Origin: Tetramitus jugosus
Lineage: Eukaryota; Heterolobosea; Eutetramitea; Acrasida; Vahlkampfiidae
Assembly (NCBI GenBank): GCA_937625935.1
Contig: OW569371.1
Span: 1-64,000, forward strand
DNA: 64,000 nucleotides
Direction: 5' to 3'
Numbering within the stretch: position 1 is the stretch's first letter; each line of letters starts with the position of its first letter. Of this stretch, positions 30,315-42,200 are shown one piece after another. The translations under genes were made by a program, and so were the position numbers. A model generated the notes under the pieces. The model had not been told where the DNA came from. It searched no databases and worked only from the letters and a program-made list of their open reading frames with translations.

Positions 30315-32540
30315 TTAATTCTTTGCATGATGCAACAACACCTCTAAACTCTCCAGCACATCAAATCTTTTGGCCATCGTTGTCTGCACACCTCGAACCT
30401 TCAATATATGACAAATATTCACATTTAACAAAAATACAGCTTGATAGTACTTTGGTTTCTCGCTGGCTCTCATAATAAATAATGGAAGTAACAGTTTTTG
30501 ATCATTGATGTCATCATCTCTCACAAAACTTCGACTGGCCATGGGAAACACTTGGAACTTCAACGGAATTTGATACAGTTTAGACAGAATACGAATGCAC
30601 TGGCAAACGAATCCAAGAGCACTCGCAGCTTCATCATCCGTACTCAGTTGGTCATTCTTATAAATAGAAAGGCCATTGATTGTCCAGTATTTGCCTGTTT
30701 TGTCTCGGGTCACTTCAAAGCATTGAGCAACCAGACTTGCAATCTGTCTCTGTCGTCGTTCACACCGATTCACAATGATGTCCAACTGTGATCGTAACTT
30801 TGGAATCTTTGCATTTTCGTGCTGCATCAGCGTAGCAGAGTATTGATTGAGAGAGTGGCATGAACTTGTTAATTGATCCAAATGGTTCATAATATACTGT
30901 GATTTGACAAGTTGATGCTTTCTCTTCTTTTGAATTGCGAGGAACGACTGCTCGTGAACACATTGCAGTTTTTCAATGCGATTCTTCTTGTTTTGAATCT
31001 GTTGTTTCAATAGTCGAATTCTTTCTCTCTGTTGTATCGTTTGTTCAATTGTTTGTTTCAATGCAAGACTACTCTCTTGCTCGGCATTGATTCCATACTG
31101 GATACCAACGAGCCTAATCACAATGAAGAATTTTCACCGGGTCATATCATACGCAGTAGCAACAACAATAAAGTGTGAGTGACAACAAAGACAATCTCAA
31201 AACGGATGAATAATCATCGTTCAATAATAACGACACACACCTTCCAATCATGTTTTCCAATTGATTTAACGTTATAAAATGATGCACATTGTCCAGATTG
31301 GGTATTGGTTTCAAATGAACAGACGGAGATTGTGCAGGTGTCAATTCATTGCTGCTCAATGCAGAGTAACCAATGAGCATTTGATGAGCAGTCTCTCTCG
31401 TAATAAATATACCATCAGCAAATTCTAAAAAGACACAGTTCAATGGAAATCTCTGTGCCACCATGTTCATCATCTACAACAAGTTAAGTAATAATCAATT
31501 CAATTGAATATCGAATAATAATATATTAGAATAAGGGGCAATCATCCAAAGAAAAAATAAGGAAAAAAAATAGAAAAATATTACAAAAATTTGACAATCT
31601 CATCTCGTACATTAGGTCCAACAAACACCACATCAGACAAATCGCATGTCATTTGTACAATGGGCTGATAAAAATCAACACTTGTTTGCACAATATTATC
31701 GTCAATCTCATCACTCTTCTTATCTTGACTATCAACACCAATTAGGCTATTAATCGATGAATCCAAACTACTACTACTACTACTACTGCTGCTCTTGTTA
31801 TACACTGAATTTTTCATATTGATAGTATTGTTTTTCATTGTTGCATTTGTCGGTACTGTATATTCCTTTTGAATTTTCAAATGAAATGTTCGTGCTTTCA
31901 ACAGTGAATCATATTGAGTCGATTGTTCATATTGTTTAGTTGCTGTTGATTCAAAATAATCATCTCTATCATGTTGTTGTTGTTGTTGTTGTGATACTGC
32001 ACTTTCTTTTTCATCATCGTCTGTTATTGTTTGTTGTTGTTGATTCATCTTTTTTTGAATGGTTGATGAAGCCACATTTGATGATGATGATGATGATGAT
32101 GATGCAGTAGTAGTGGATGAGAGTTGAATGACAAATGTAGCATTGATTGTAGAGTCAATATCATACTCTGCTGAACATGAATAAAGATATCCTTGATCAT
32201 CATCATTATCATGATAACCATCATCACCACTACTACTACTACTACTATTATTATTATTATGATCATTATTGTTATGATTATGATTGTTGTTGTTGTTGTT
32301 TGAAACTTGAATGGATAGAATCAGAGAAGAATACAGTAATGGTTGTTGGTAATTGTTGTTCTTACTTAGACTCGTACGACTACTACTACTATTATTATTA
32401 TTATTGTTCGAACATGGTGACTTGTTGTTGTCAGATGAATTTGAATTTGAAGTTGTAGTTGTTGTTGATGAGAGACCGACTTCGATGTGTCTCAGATGAA
32501 CACATTTCAAATTGCGTAATCTCCGTCTATTGTGATTCAT
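30315..32540 (-). CDS. UVRAG/Vps38-like subunit of the Vps34 PI3-kinase complex
   Basis: I read three exons: 32540-31611, 31473-31241 and 31113-30315, giving about 653 aa. The second intron (31240-31114) is clear: GTGTGTG..GATTAG, joining MIGR-LVGIQYG. The first is less certain: GTAATA at 31587 gives the wrong phase, so I use GTACGAG at 31610. Features in order: MNHNRRRLRNLKCVHLRHIE, as at the start of UVRAG proteins; a C2-like region stuffed with Asn, Ser and Gln runs; FPLNCVFLEFADGIF; a long coiled coil (about 350-480); then YWTINGLSIYKND and the BARA2-like domain with AVFLLNVNICHIL. UVRAG/Vps38/Atg14 proteins bind Beclin/Vps30 and Vps34 for endosome and autophagy traffic. Atg14 is the alternative identity. 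Confidence 0.7.
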
Positions 32541-32760
32541 TTATTGATATGTATGGTTGGTTGGTTGTCACAAACAACAACAACAACAATCGGATGATGT
32601 TCTTCTCTGGGGTTGTCTCTTGTTTTGGTTTCTTCCAAAGTGTCAATTGGACAGAAAAAACCGGAGTATATCGTCATCGCTCTGTTCTGAAAATCGATCC
32701 CGCCAAAAATTGGATCCAATTTCTCCTCGATGCCCGAAAAACAAAAAGAAAAAGAAATTC

Positions 32761-34944
32761 ATGAGTATGGAAGAAGAGGAGAACAATGATGATGCAACAA
32801 CAATTGCATTCAAGATGCTTCAAGATGTTCAACTAGGAAATGAAATTGGACTGTTGCGATGGTGTCATACGATGGATCTGTTGGCGCTTTCATTCTCCAA
32901 TAACCAAGTCCATATCATTCGTCCCTCCAATCTTCAACGCTTACACATTGTTCATCCCTCCCAGTTATCCACTCAAAACTCATCAAAGGTATCAGGCATT
33001 GATGACTTGTGTTGGAGTGCAGATGGATTGTTGTTGGCTATTGCTTCATCGAGTGTAGAATCGAATCGTCATGCAATTGATTTGTTGGATTTGGAGAGTG
33101 GTCAAATTGTGTTCTCTACTGAGATTGTCAGTAAGCGATACTGTAAATTATATTGGATGAATCATGAACAGATGATTGATAATGTGCAGTCCATGTTGGA
33201 TCGGCGAACGAGTCAATTGGATTATAGTTTGAGACCGTTGGTTGTGTTACCTGAATTTGCGAGTTTGGTCAATACAAGTACCAAGGTACAGGCCGATATG
33301 TTGCATCACGCTCTGTTGAGACCCATGAATTCGTTCCATGTGTTGATTGCATTGTCAGAGGATCGCTCCCTTGATTTCTTTGCGATGGGTACCATGTTGA
33401 TCTTTTCAATTGATTTGTCCGTATTGTTGTCAGATGGCGATGAAATTACAAACATTAGTGTGCTCAAGGATTTGTCTCATATTGTTGTGTGCTTGGAGAA
33501 TGAGATGAGAGAGAGTAGAGTGTTGACTATATCTTTATCTTCTATGCTCCAACGCGATTCTGCCTTGGATTTCACTTCTGCTTATAACCACTTTATCCAT
33601 GCACATGATATCTTGTGTGATGATATATTGTTGAAATCTTCTGAAACACAAGAGAGCTCAAAGATTGGACGGTGTATTCATGTGATGCACACGATATGGG
33701 AGCAACTCTTTAAGAAACAGTTTTTACCTTTGTTTGATGAGCTGAATAACAATATTGTACGAGAAGATCTTCTGGTACAGAACAATGATCCAAGTGATAA
33801 CATTAATAATGCTCTGATTACATTGTTAGTTGCAGGTACAGTGGATCATCCAACATTGCAGTGGCTATCTATTAACGCAAATGATCAAAACTTAACCAAG
33901 TTAGTTCGATCGCTGCGTCAAGTGCATCAAGCATTAACAACCTACATTATCGACTACTTACAAGGTTATGTAGAAAACTTAATTGTTCGATTTTCTAACT
34001 TGTTTATAGGTGATTCAAAGTTGGTTCAAATCTGTCAGACTCTATATTCCCAATGTCAGCAAACGTTGAAGCAATCCAATATACTATTTCAGCAACTGGA
34101 TCACTTGTTGGAGTTTATTAGGCACGCACAACTACGGATTTGTGGCAAATCTAAAACAAGTCAGAGATTGCAGCAGCTAAATCAATTTGTTCCACTACCA
34201 TTACGCCCTTATGACGTGAAGCAAGTAACTAGTTGCCTCAGATCACCTTGGATGTCTGATCAACTCTCGGACATGTTGAAGCAACTACAGAGTCAATATA
34301 GTCAATTGAAAGAAGCGTATGCTGCAGCCTTGAGTCTTCGAGTCAATGAACGATCATCCAACTTGGCGAAACACATTTTTCCTACTGCGAGGCAACAGCC
34401 TGTGTTCCAAGGTCAGGTTCTATCAATCCAAGTATGTATCAACTCAAATAGATTTATGTCGTTTTTGTTAGCACCTTTGTTTTATTAACCATCAGGTATA
34501 TTTTCTGTATGACAGTCATCTGCTAAAATATGTACGCTGGTGCAATTGATGGAGACGGATCAAGGCGAACAATACCTCCACTTAACAAAGATTGAGCCTC
34601 TGGGCTCTCCTTCGACAACAACCATTTGCATTCCAGATGGATTCTCAATCGAGTTTTGTAATATTTATGACGACGATCAATTATTTTGCTTGCTGCGGAA
34701 TCAGGCAGAAGACACTGCTGGCCAGATGGCCATGGTGACATGCAGTTATTCAGACTGCACGTGGACTACCAATGCAACTGATGCGGAAGAGATGCAAATC
34801 ACCAAGCATCGACTGCTCGAGAAAGGCGAGCTCCGTGGTGTTGACATTGTTGGCGGCAAGGTTCGTATGGGATGCATCGTGACCAATGTTGACGACAAAC
34901 CTGGTTCAAACATTTGTATCTTCGATATGGAAGATGACGAATAA
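32761..34944 (+). CDS. APC4: Anaphase-promoting complex subunit 4
   Basis: 699 aa in two exons: 32761-34431 and 34516-34944, with an 84-bp intron with GTATGT..GACAG ends. I start at MSMEEEENNDD; the open frame extends upstream to 32557 but without ATG support. N-terminal residues about 15-110 form WD40-like strands (LLRWCHTMDLLALSFSNNQV; LCWSADGLLLAIA). The helical APC4 long domain follows, with the diagnostic GTVDHPTLQWLSINANDQNL and then TTYIIDYLQGYVENL. The C-terminus is acidic. APC4 is a scaffold of the APC/C ubiquitin ligase that drives mitotic exit. The gene is divergent from the UVRAG-like gene with 220 bp between ATGs, a Gln/Asn microsatellite-rich leader. Confidence 0.85.
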
Positions 34945-35097
34945 TAAAGCACGTACTCATCAATTGATTTCTATAAAAAGTTTGAAAATGGTTTATCAGA
35001 CCGAAGAACCTAGCAATTGAATCATAGTGGAATAGTAGTAGTTATAGTAGTTACAGTAGTCGTACATGATCAGAAGAACAAATTTGTGAGTGTGAAT

Positions 35098-35746
35098 TCA
35101 CAAGTGATGATAAGCATCTTGCTTGCCCATGCAATTCCTCACTCCACTCTTCAACAAAACAAGCATCAAATAGCAGCAAAATCCTAGTCCAAGCACACCA
35201 GGAATCGCAATGGCAACACTCACAAACACAATCTCCAACACGTGATCAAACTCATCTTGATCAATCTGTTTCTGTCTCAACTGAATCAACTCATCCTGAA
35301 ACGAATCATCATTCACCAATGAAAAATAACTATTGTTGCCTACAATGTGATCATTGTTCAATTTGACTACACCAAAAGTCAATAGTTGATCCACGAGAAT
35401 TACATCCCGAAACACATCCATATTCTTCCATCCTTTTTCATCATTTTCAAGTTCATTACTATTACTCCTACTATTACTACTATTACTACTACTTGTGTGA
35501 TTGTGAGGAGGTGTAGGTGGTGGATGTGGATGATGATAGGAATATCTGAGGTGAACACGATACAAGTACCGTATCGTACTATTCTTTGGATTCAAATTCC
35601 ATAATTGTGCAATTTTTCCCTCGACTGTTTCACCGTGTTGCAATGGAAAGAGATTGTTGCTGTTGACGAGTGATGACATCATCCAATTTTGACGACATTC
35701 AACTGTTGTTATCATGATGATGGCAATCATGATGAGGATGAATGAT

Positions 35747-35778
<32 letters not shown>

Positions 35779-35841
35779 GGCCATCAGTGAACTACTACCA
35801 TGCTTGTTGTTGAGATTAGTCGACAAATGTCGTAATGTCAT
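35098..35841 (-). CDS. Single-pass membrane protein, secreted N-terminus
   Basis: 247 aa from the ATG at 35841; the frame continues upstream to 35958, but the extra part is not signal-like. A threonine run encoded by a TTG/ACA microsatellite is followed by a hydrophobic segment (LSFILIMIAIIMITTVEC) that could be a signal peptide or anchor. There is a Pro/His/Asn/Ser-rich region with NST and NNS glycosylation sites. A second membrane span lies near the C-terminus (IVFVSVAIAIPGVLGLGFCC), with a short tail. The likely topology is type I with about 120 extracellular residues. No family is recognised. It stands divergently beside the giant receptor-like gene. Confidence 0.6.
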
Positions 35842-36226
35842 TTTTGTGTGGTGGTTGGGTGTTTTTATTCGCGAGTGGGAAATTTTCGAAAGGGAGAATA
35901 GCAAAAATCTTGTGATCCTTTCCGACGCAAGAAAACACATTCTCCAACATGGATCCATGTTTCACTTGATCATGTGTTGATTTTATTTTGGCAAGAGAAT
36001 AGAAATTTCATATCACAAGGTTGTCATCGATCTGGGCATGGGAAATGATTTTCGGTGCCCTGATTTTATGAGAGGAAAAAAAGCGTGATCGGAGTTTAAT
36101 TTAGTTTTTGAAGGTGTTCATCTGTCGTAGATTTAAAGAAAGTACTTTACAGTTTTCGCTTGAAAAACACGAGTGAGAGTAATTGTCTTTTTTTCATCTC
36201 GAGTTGGACGTGTTTGAGCTTGAACA
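35842..36226. promoter_or_regulatory. Shared upstream region of two divergent membrane-protein genes
   Basis: 385 bp separate the start of the minus-strand membrane protein (35841) from the first ATG of the giant plus-strand gene (36227). I see no coding signal and no clear motif other than AT-rich sequence; it must hold both promoters. Confidence 0.4.
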
Positions 36227-39200
36227 ATGAGAGACAACAATGGATCTGTCAAGAGGCTCTGGATGGTGGTCGTTGTGTTGTCATTCTTGTGTGGAATGAT
36301 TCTACAAATTGGTATGTGATTATAGTTGTTGAACATTGTTGCTCGCCACACTTGTGACGTATGATTGACCTCGTACGTTGTGATACAATTGGTTTGATTG
36401 AAAAAATTGATGACTTTACTGAGTGTAGCTCTCGCGGAAGTACCTTCTTGTAGCGATGTTTTAGCGAGTGAGGCCTCTGTTTGCTCGGCTCATGGATTCT
36501 GTATCGCAAATGATACGTGCTTGTGTCATGATGGATATGATTTGCCGAATTGTGCAACGAGAGGATCAGGTCATGTATTTTCATCGGGTAACAACGCCAA
36601 TAGACAGTTGGGTGATCCACTGTTTACGAGTTCTACCACTTACTCAATGATTCGAGTGGGAGATTATCTTGGTTTAATGAGAGTGGAAGTCATCTCATCC
36701 GGTGATGGATTCTCCTTGGCTCTCACAACAAACGGTGAAGTGTTTGCATGGGGTGTGAATAATTATGGCCAATTGGGGCTTGGATTTACTTCGAAATATG
36801 AGGCCATCCCATCCATTCTCAGAGGCGATTTGCAAAACAAGAGAATTGTGTCGATTTCTGCTTGTTTTTATCATGCATTGGCAGCTGATGTTGATGGAAA
36901 TGTTTATGCATGGGGATCTAACAATGCCGTTGATGAAAAGGGACAAACGGCTAGCGGGTGGCTTGGTGTTCCTTCTGGAACCAATTTTTACTCCCCGAAG
37001 AAGGTGAGCGGTCCCGCTGCTTTTACAAATGTGATCAAAGTCAGGTGTGGAAAATATCATTCCATAGCGCTCAGTTCGGCAGGTGCAATATTTACTTGGG
37101 GTGCACCCAATGATGGTCAAATTGGTGATGGGAGGTTAGGTGGGAGTTCTAGACCCTCTCCCCGCAGAATTTCTGTAATATCTGAAGAATCTGGGTCCGC
37201 GGTTTCTTTTGTAGATGTTGCCACTGGTGAGAGACACAATATTGCATTGGGTGAGAAGGGATCAGTGTGGACTTGGGGTGCCAATGATTTGGGACAAGTA
37301 GGTTACGGATATACAGCAGCAGCGATGCCAATTCCTATTCTTCTATCCTCTGTATCATCGATTGTTGGAGTGGCTGCTTCCAAAAGTTCCACATATGCAT
37401 TGAAGAATAATGGTCAAATGTATTCATGGGGATCCAATAGCAACGGTGAGCTTGGTAATTCAAGTATAACAACGTTCTCAGTTTCCCCTGTTTTGGTGAC
37501 CATGATGCCGCCAAGTGTCATTGTCAAGTCTGTAGTCTCTGGATTTTCTGCTACTAATATTTATGCGATCGCTTCAGACTCTACTGTCTATTCTTGGGGC
37601 AATAATGCCAATGGGCAATTTAGTATTGGATCAGTGGGCACTAAATACATTTCTCCAATGGTGATTGGAGCCCCTTATCTCGCCAGCACTATTACAAAGA
37701 TAACTCCGGGATCAACCCATTCTATGTATCTAGTTGATTCCTTGACTTGCTTCTCAATATTTGAAAAGGATCCTTTGGTATGCTCAGGTCACGGAGATTG
37801 TACATCGAATGATGTTTGTGGATGTAGGAGTGGGTATACTGGATCTGATTGTAGTTGGCCCTCTTGCTTTGGCAGGGATGCATCAGATAGCGCGGTTTGT
37901 TCTGGTCACGGACAATGCTTAACAATTGATACCTGCATGTGTCATCAAGGTTATTCGGGTCAGAGTTGTGAAAAGAAAGACGAAGGTTTTCTCTATGCGT
38001 CCGGCGATAATAGCTTTGGACAATTGGCCGATAACTTAGGAAGGACTGGTGTCTCTAGAATGATTCCTATTCATTCTTGTGCATTTGATGGAATACACAT
38101 CAACTCTGTTGCATCTGGTATGTCTTACTCATTGATTCTATTGGTCAATGGCACACTATTTTCAGTTGGAAAGAATGATCATGGTCAGTTGGGAGATGGC
38201 ACAACCACGAAAAGAGGTAATCCAGTGAGAGTTGAAGGATTCTTCAACGGAACTATTCTGGCTATGTGTGCAGGGTTAACTCATTCATTGGTAGTTGATG
38301 AAACAGGAAGCGTTTGGTCATTCGGAGACAACAGTCATGGTCAATTGGGCACTGGCAACGCTGATCAAGCATCCACACCAGTTAAAATAGGAGGTGCTCT
38401 CACAGGTGAACAAGTTGTTTCTGTAGCATGTGGTTCATTTCACAGTGTTGCTCTTCTCAACAATGGAACTGTTCTTGCATGGGGGAGAAATCATTTTGGG
38501 CAGTTGGGAGATGGCACAACCGTGCAGAAAACACTTCCTCAGACTGTTTTATTGACTGGATTGTTGTACAAAAGAAGAGTGGCATCAATTGCAGCGGGAG
38601 GATCATTCACGATGGTGATTGCAGATGATGGAACGCTGTATCGATGGGGTGAAAACACGGTTGGTCAACTTGGTGATGGCACACTAAATACAGCAACACG
38701 TGCCAGTGCATTAACAACAGGAGTACTGGCATCAAAGAAAGTGACAGGAATTGCGGCAAGTAGCGATTCATCGCACGTAATTGCTGATGGTCTTCTCTAC
38801 TCATCCGGATCTAATCTTTTTGGTCAACTCGGAATTGGTTCACCAACAACTACATTAAGTTTCCAAAAAGTGGCTGGACCTCTCTCGAACAAAATTGTAT
38901 CCAAGATATTTGCTGGCGTTTGTGATTCTCAGACTCATATCAGTGCAATCACTGATTCTCTTGCTTATGTTTGGGGAAATAATAATTTTGGTCAATTGGG
39001 GGATGGAACAAGTATACAAAGAACATCTCCAGTTAACTATCACATTTATTTCCCTGATCGAGAAGTTTTAAGTATGGCAGTGGGATGTGTTCACACATTG
39101 ATTGTTTATGATCTGGCCAAATCTTGCTATGGCGTATTAGCAGATGAACCATCAGTGTGCTCATATCATGGAGATTGTAGCTCCTTTGATCAGTGTTCAT

Positions 39201-42200
39201 GTGAAGAGGGATACAGTGGATTAAACTGTGATTATTTTGAGTGCAATGGTATAGCAAGAGATTTTTCTTCTGTTTGTTCTGGAAGAGGAGTGTGCGCTGG
39301 GGTTGATGTGTGCTTGTGCGATCCAGGATACTCTGGCTCGAATTGCGAGAAAGAAGTGCGCGGAATAGCTTATTCAATGGGTCAACAATCCAATGGCGTT
39401 TTAGCGAATGATGACGTTTCTTCAGCGGGTTATTCACCGATTCCTCTGTTGGTTGGTGGACTTTTGACCAAAGTTATCGTGACCAAAGTTGATGGAGGAG
39501 ACTCTTTTTCAATTGCACTCTCAAATGTAGGTGATTTATATTCGTGGGGATCTGTCAATAACTTTGATAGACCTCAAAAGATGTCAAGCAATGTGCTTGA
39601 TTGTTGCGCTGGTGTTGGCCGAGTGGTTGCCATCAAAAAGGATGGAACTGTTCAAACTTGGGGTGCAGTGTATGGACTCACTGCATCTCCTTCATTCGAT
39701 GATAGTGAAAAGCCAAAGTCGGTCGCATGTGGTGCATATCATACATTGATTCTGACCAATCTGGGAGCAGTCTACTCTTTTGGTTATGGCGCAGCTGGTC
39801 AATTGGGCGTGGGATCAACATCAAACCTTGCAACTGCTCAGAAAGTATTAGGATTAACCAATATTGCACAAGTAGCGGCAGGTGATTATCACTCACTTGC
39901 TTTGGGAGAGTATGGAGAAGTGTATTCTTGGGGAAGAAATAATATGGGCCAGTTAGCCGATTCAACAGTAGCGGATAAAAAGGTTCCAGTTCTGGCAACA
40001 GGAGCTATCACCACAGAATTAATAGTGCATATCTCTGCGTCAGTCCAGAGCTCTTTTGCAGTAACGAATAAGGGTCAAGTTTATTCTTGGGGAAGTAACA
40101 CGAATGGATTATTGGGTGACTCTTCAGCAGGTACATCCAGACCATTGCCTGGATTGGTTAAAAACATCGACGATATTCAAATGAAAGCTGTTTATACGAG
40201 CAGGATTAATTCTTGGGTCACTGGCATTGATAAAACAGATGCTGGATATTCGTGGGGAATAAACCAATATTCTCAATTGGGAGATAAGAGCACGAACGCA
40301 AGACAGCAACCAGTGAAGCAAGTGGTGAATGAAAACTATCCTTCAACATACTTGGTAAGTGTTGGCGCAGGTAGTACATATTCACTTCTGTTGTTGAATG
40401 GAACCATTTGCTTTGGTTTATTGGCAGATGATGCATTGGTGTGCAATTGGAGAGGAACATGTGTTGATGAGGATCGATGTGCTTGTGATTCTGGTTATTA
40501 TGGAAATGAATGTGGCCTGACAACCTGTTTTGGTGTGCCTTCCAATAGCTCAACTGTTTGCTCTGCAAGTGGAACGTGCATTGCCCATGATGTTTGTTCT
40601 TGCATTGATTCTTTCGCTGGCAGTAATTGCGAAAAGCCAGTTATGGGATATATTTATGGTGCCGGAAAGAATAGTGATGGACAGCTTGGGGATGATTTGC
40701 AGATTGATCGTTCAATTCTTGTGGCAACTTCGTTGCCACTGTCCACTGACAAGTATGTGAAATTTTTGTCTGCAGGATTGGATTTTTCGCTTGCCATCAC
40801 TCGAGAGGGAGAGTTATATACTTGGGGTTCAGATTTTTATTATTACGGTTCCAACACTGGCTTTGGGAGAATTCAAAGAATTCGCCCAATATTGAAATCT
40901 AATCTGCGGTTTGTTTCTGGCTCAGCTGCACAATACCACGCTGTTGCAGTGACTGATGATGGAAAAGTGTATTCTTGGGGTTGCAACACTTTTTCATGTG
41001 ACACTGAATATTCACTACTAAGGACGAACACTGATGGTAACTTCTATTATGAAACAGCGAAATGCACAGAAACTCAATGTTGTGTGGGATCTTTTTCAGT
41101 CGTTTGTACTTCAAATCCAGCAGTGCTCGGATATTTGGGTTTAGGGTCTTCTTACTATTACAGTGCTACACCTCGAGAAGTAACTGGCATGACTGGCACA
41201 GCAGTTTCGGTATCATGTGGATTATATCATTGTTTGGTGTTGATGTCGAGCGGAGCACTATGGGCATGGGGAGACAACACTCATGGTCAGTTGGGTAATG
41301 GCGGTTTTGGCACAAATGTCCGATCTTTCAGTCCAGTGCGAGTGGCACAATCATTAGCATCAGGCGGAACATTGAGTGATGTGAAAGTGATTTCTATCTC
41401 TGCTGGATCCTACCACAGCATGGCTCTCAGCTCTATGGGTGAAGTATTTGTGTGGGGAAGGAATGCAAATGGTCAAATTGGTGATGACATTATTCGAAGT
41501 TCCAACTTGAGTCGATTCCCAAAGAAGATTGTGAATTCTCCATTGTATAGAATTCCAATCAAATCCATCATTGCTGGAACTTCTTCTTCATTTGTGATTG
41601 ACTCAAACAATAATGTGTTCGCATGGGGAAGCAACACGAATTATCAATTGGGAATTAATTCGACAGTCACACAGGCATCAACTCCAGTTGCTTTAGAAAA
41701 TTGTATGTCGATCCATACAATGTCATCGAGCAGATTTGGAAGTGATTTTGTGATTGCGGGAGATTTGAATGGAGATGGATATGGCTGGGGATTGGGAAGC
41801 AATTATGAATTGTTGAATGGAGTGACTGACATAGTTATTTCACCACAATCCACACGGAAACTCTATGCCAATCCAGTGATACAAACATACACGAACAGAT
41901 CGATTGTTGCAGTGGCTGCTGGCGCTCAACATTCTCTTTTCCTACTAAATGGAACATTCTGCTTTGGTTTATTCTCGGATGATCCTTTAGTCTGTTCATG
42001 GAGAGGGCAATGTGTGGCCACTGACGCATGCGTTTGTCAATCTCATTACTTTGGTCCTGATTGTAGTTTAACCACTTGTTTTGGAGTCAATTCCACTGAT
42101 CCAACTGTCTGTTCTGGATTTGGTGCATGTGTTTCACATGATGCATGCTCATGTGCAACTGGATACACTGGTAACAATTGCAGTGTTTGGTTATTTGGTG

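Noticed and set aside
32045-32458. Asp/His/Tyr-rich antisense frames opposite the UVRAG-like exon
   Set aside because: They are translations of the triplet repeats on the other strand.
36398-36410. TTG or ATG 36410 as start of the giant gene
   Set aside because: A spliced upstream exon gives a proper ATG and a full signal peptide in phase.
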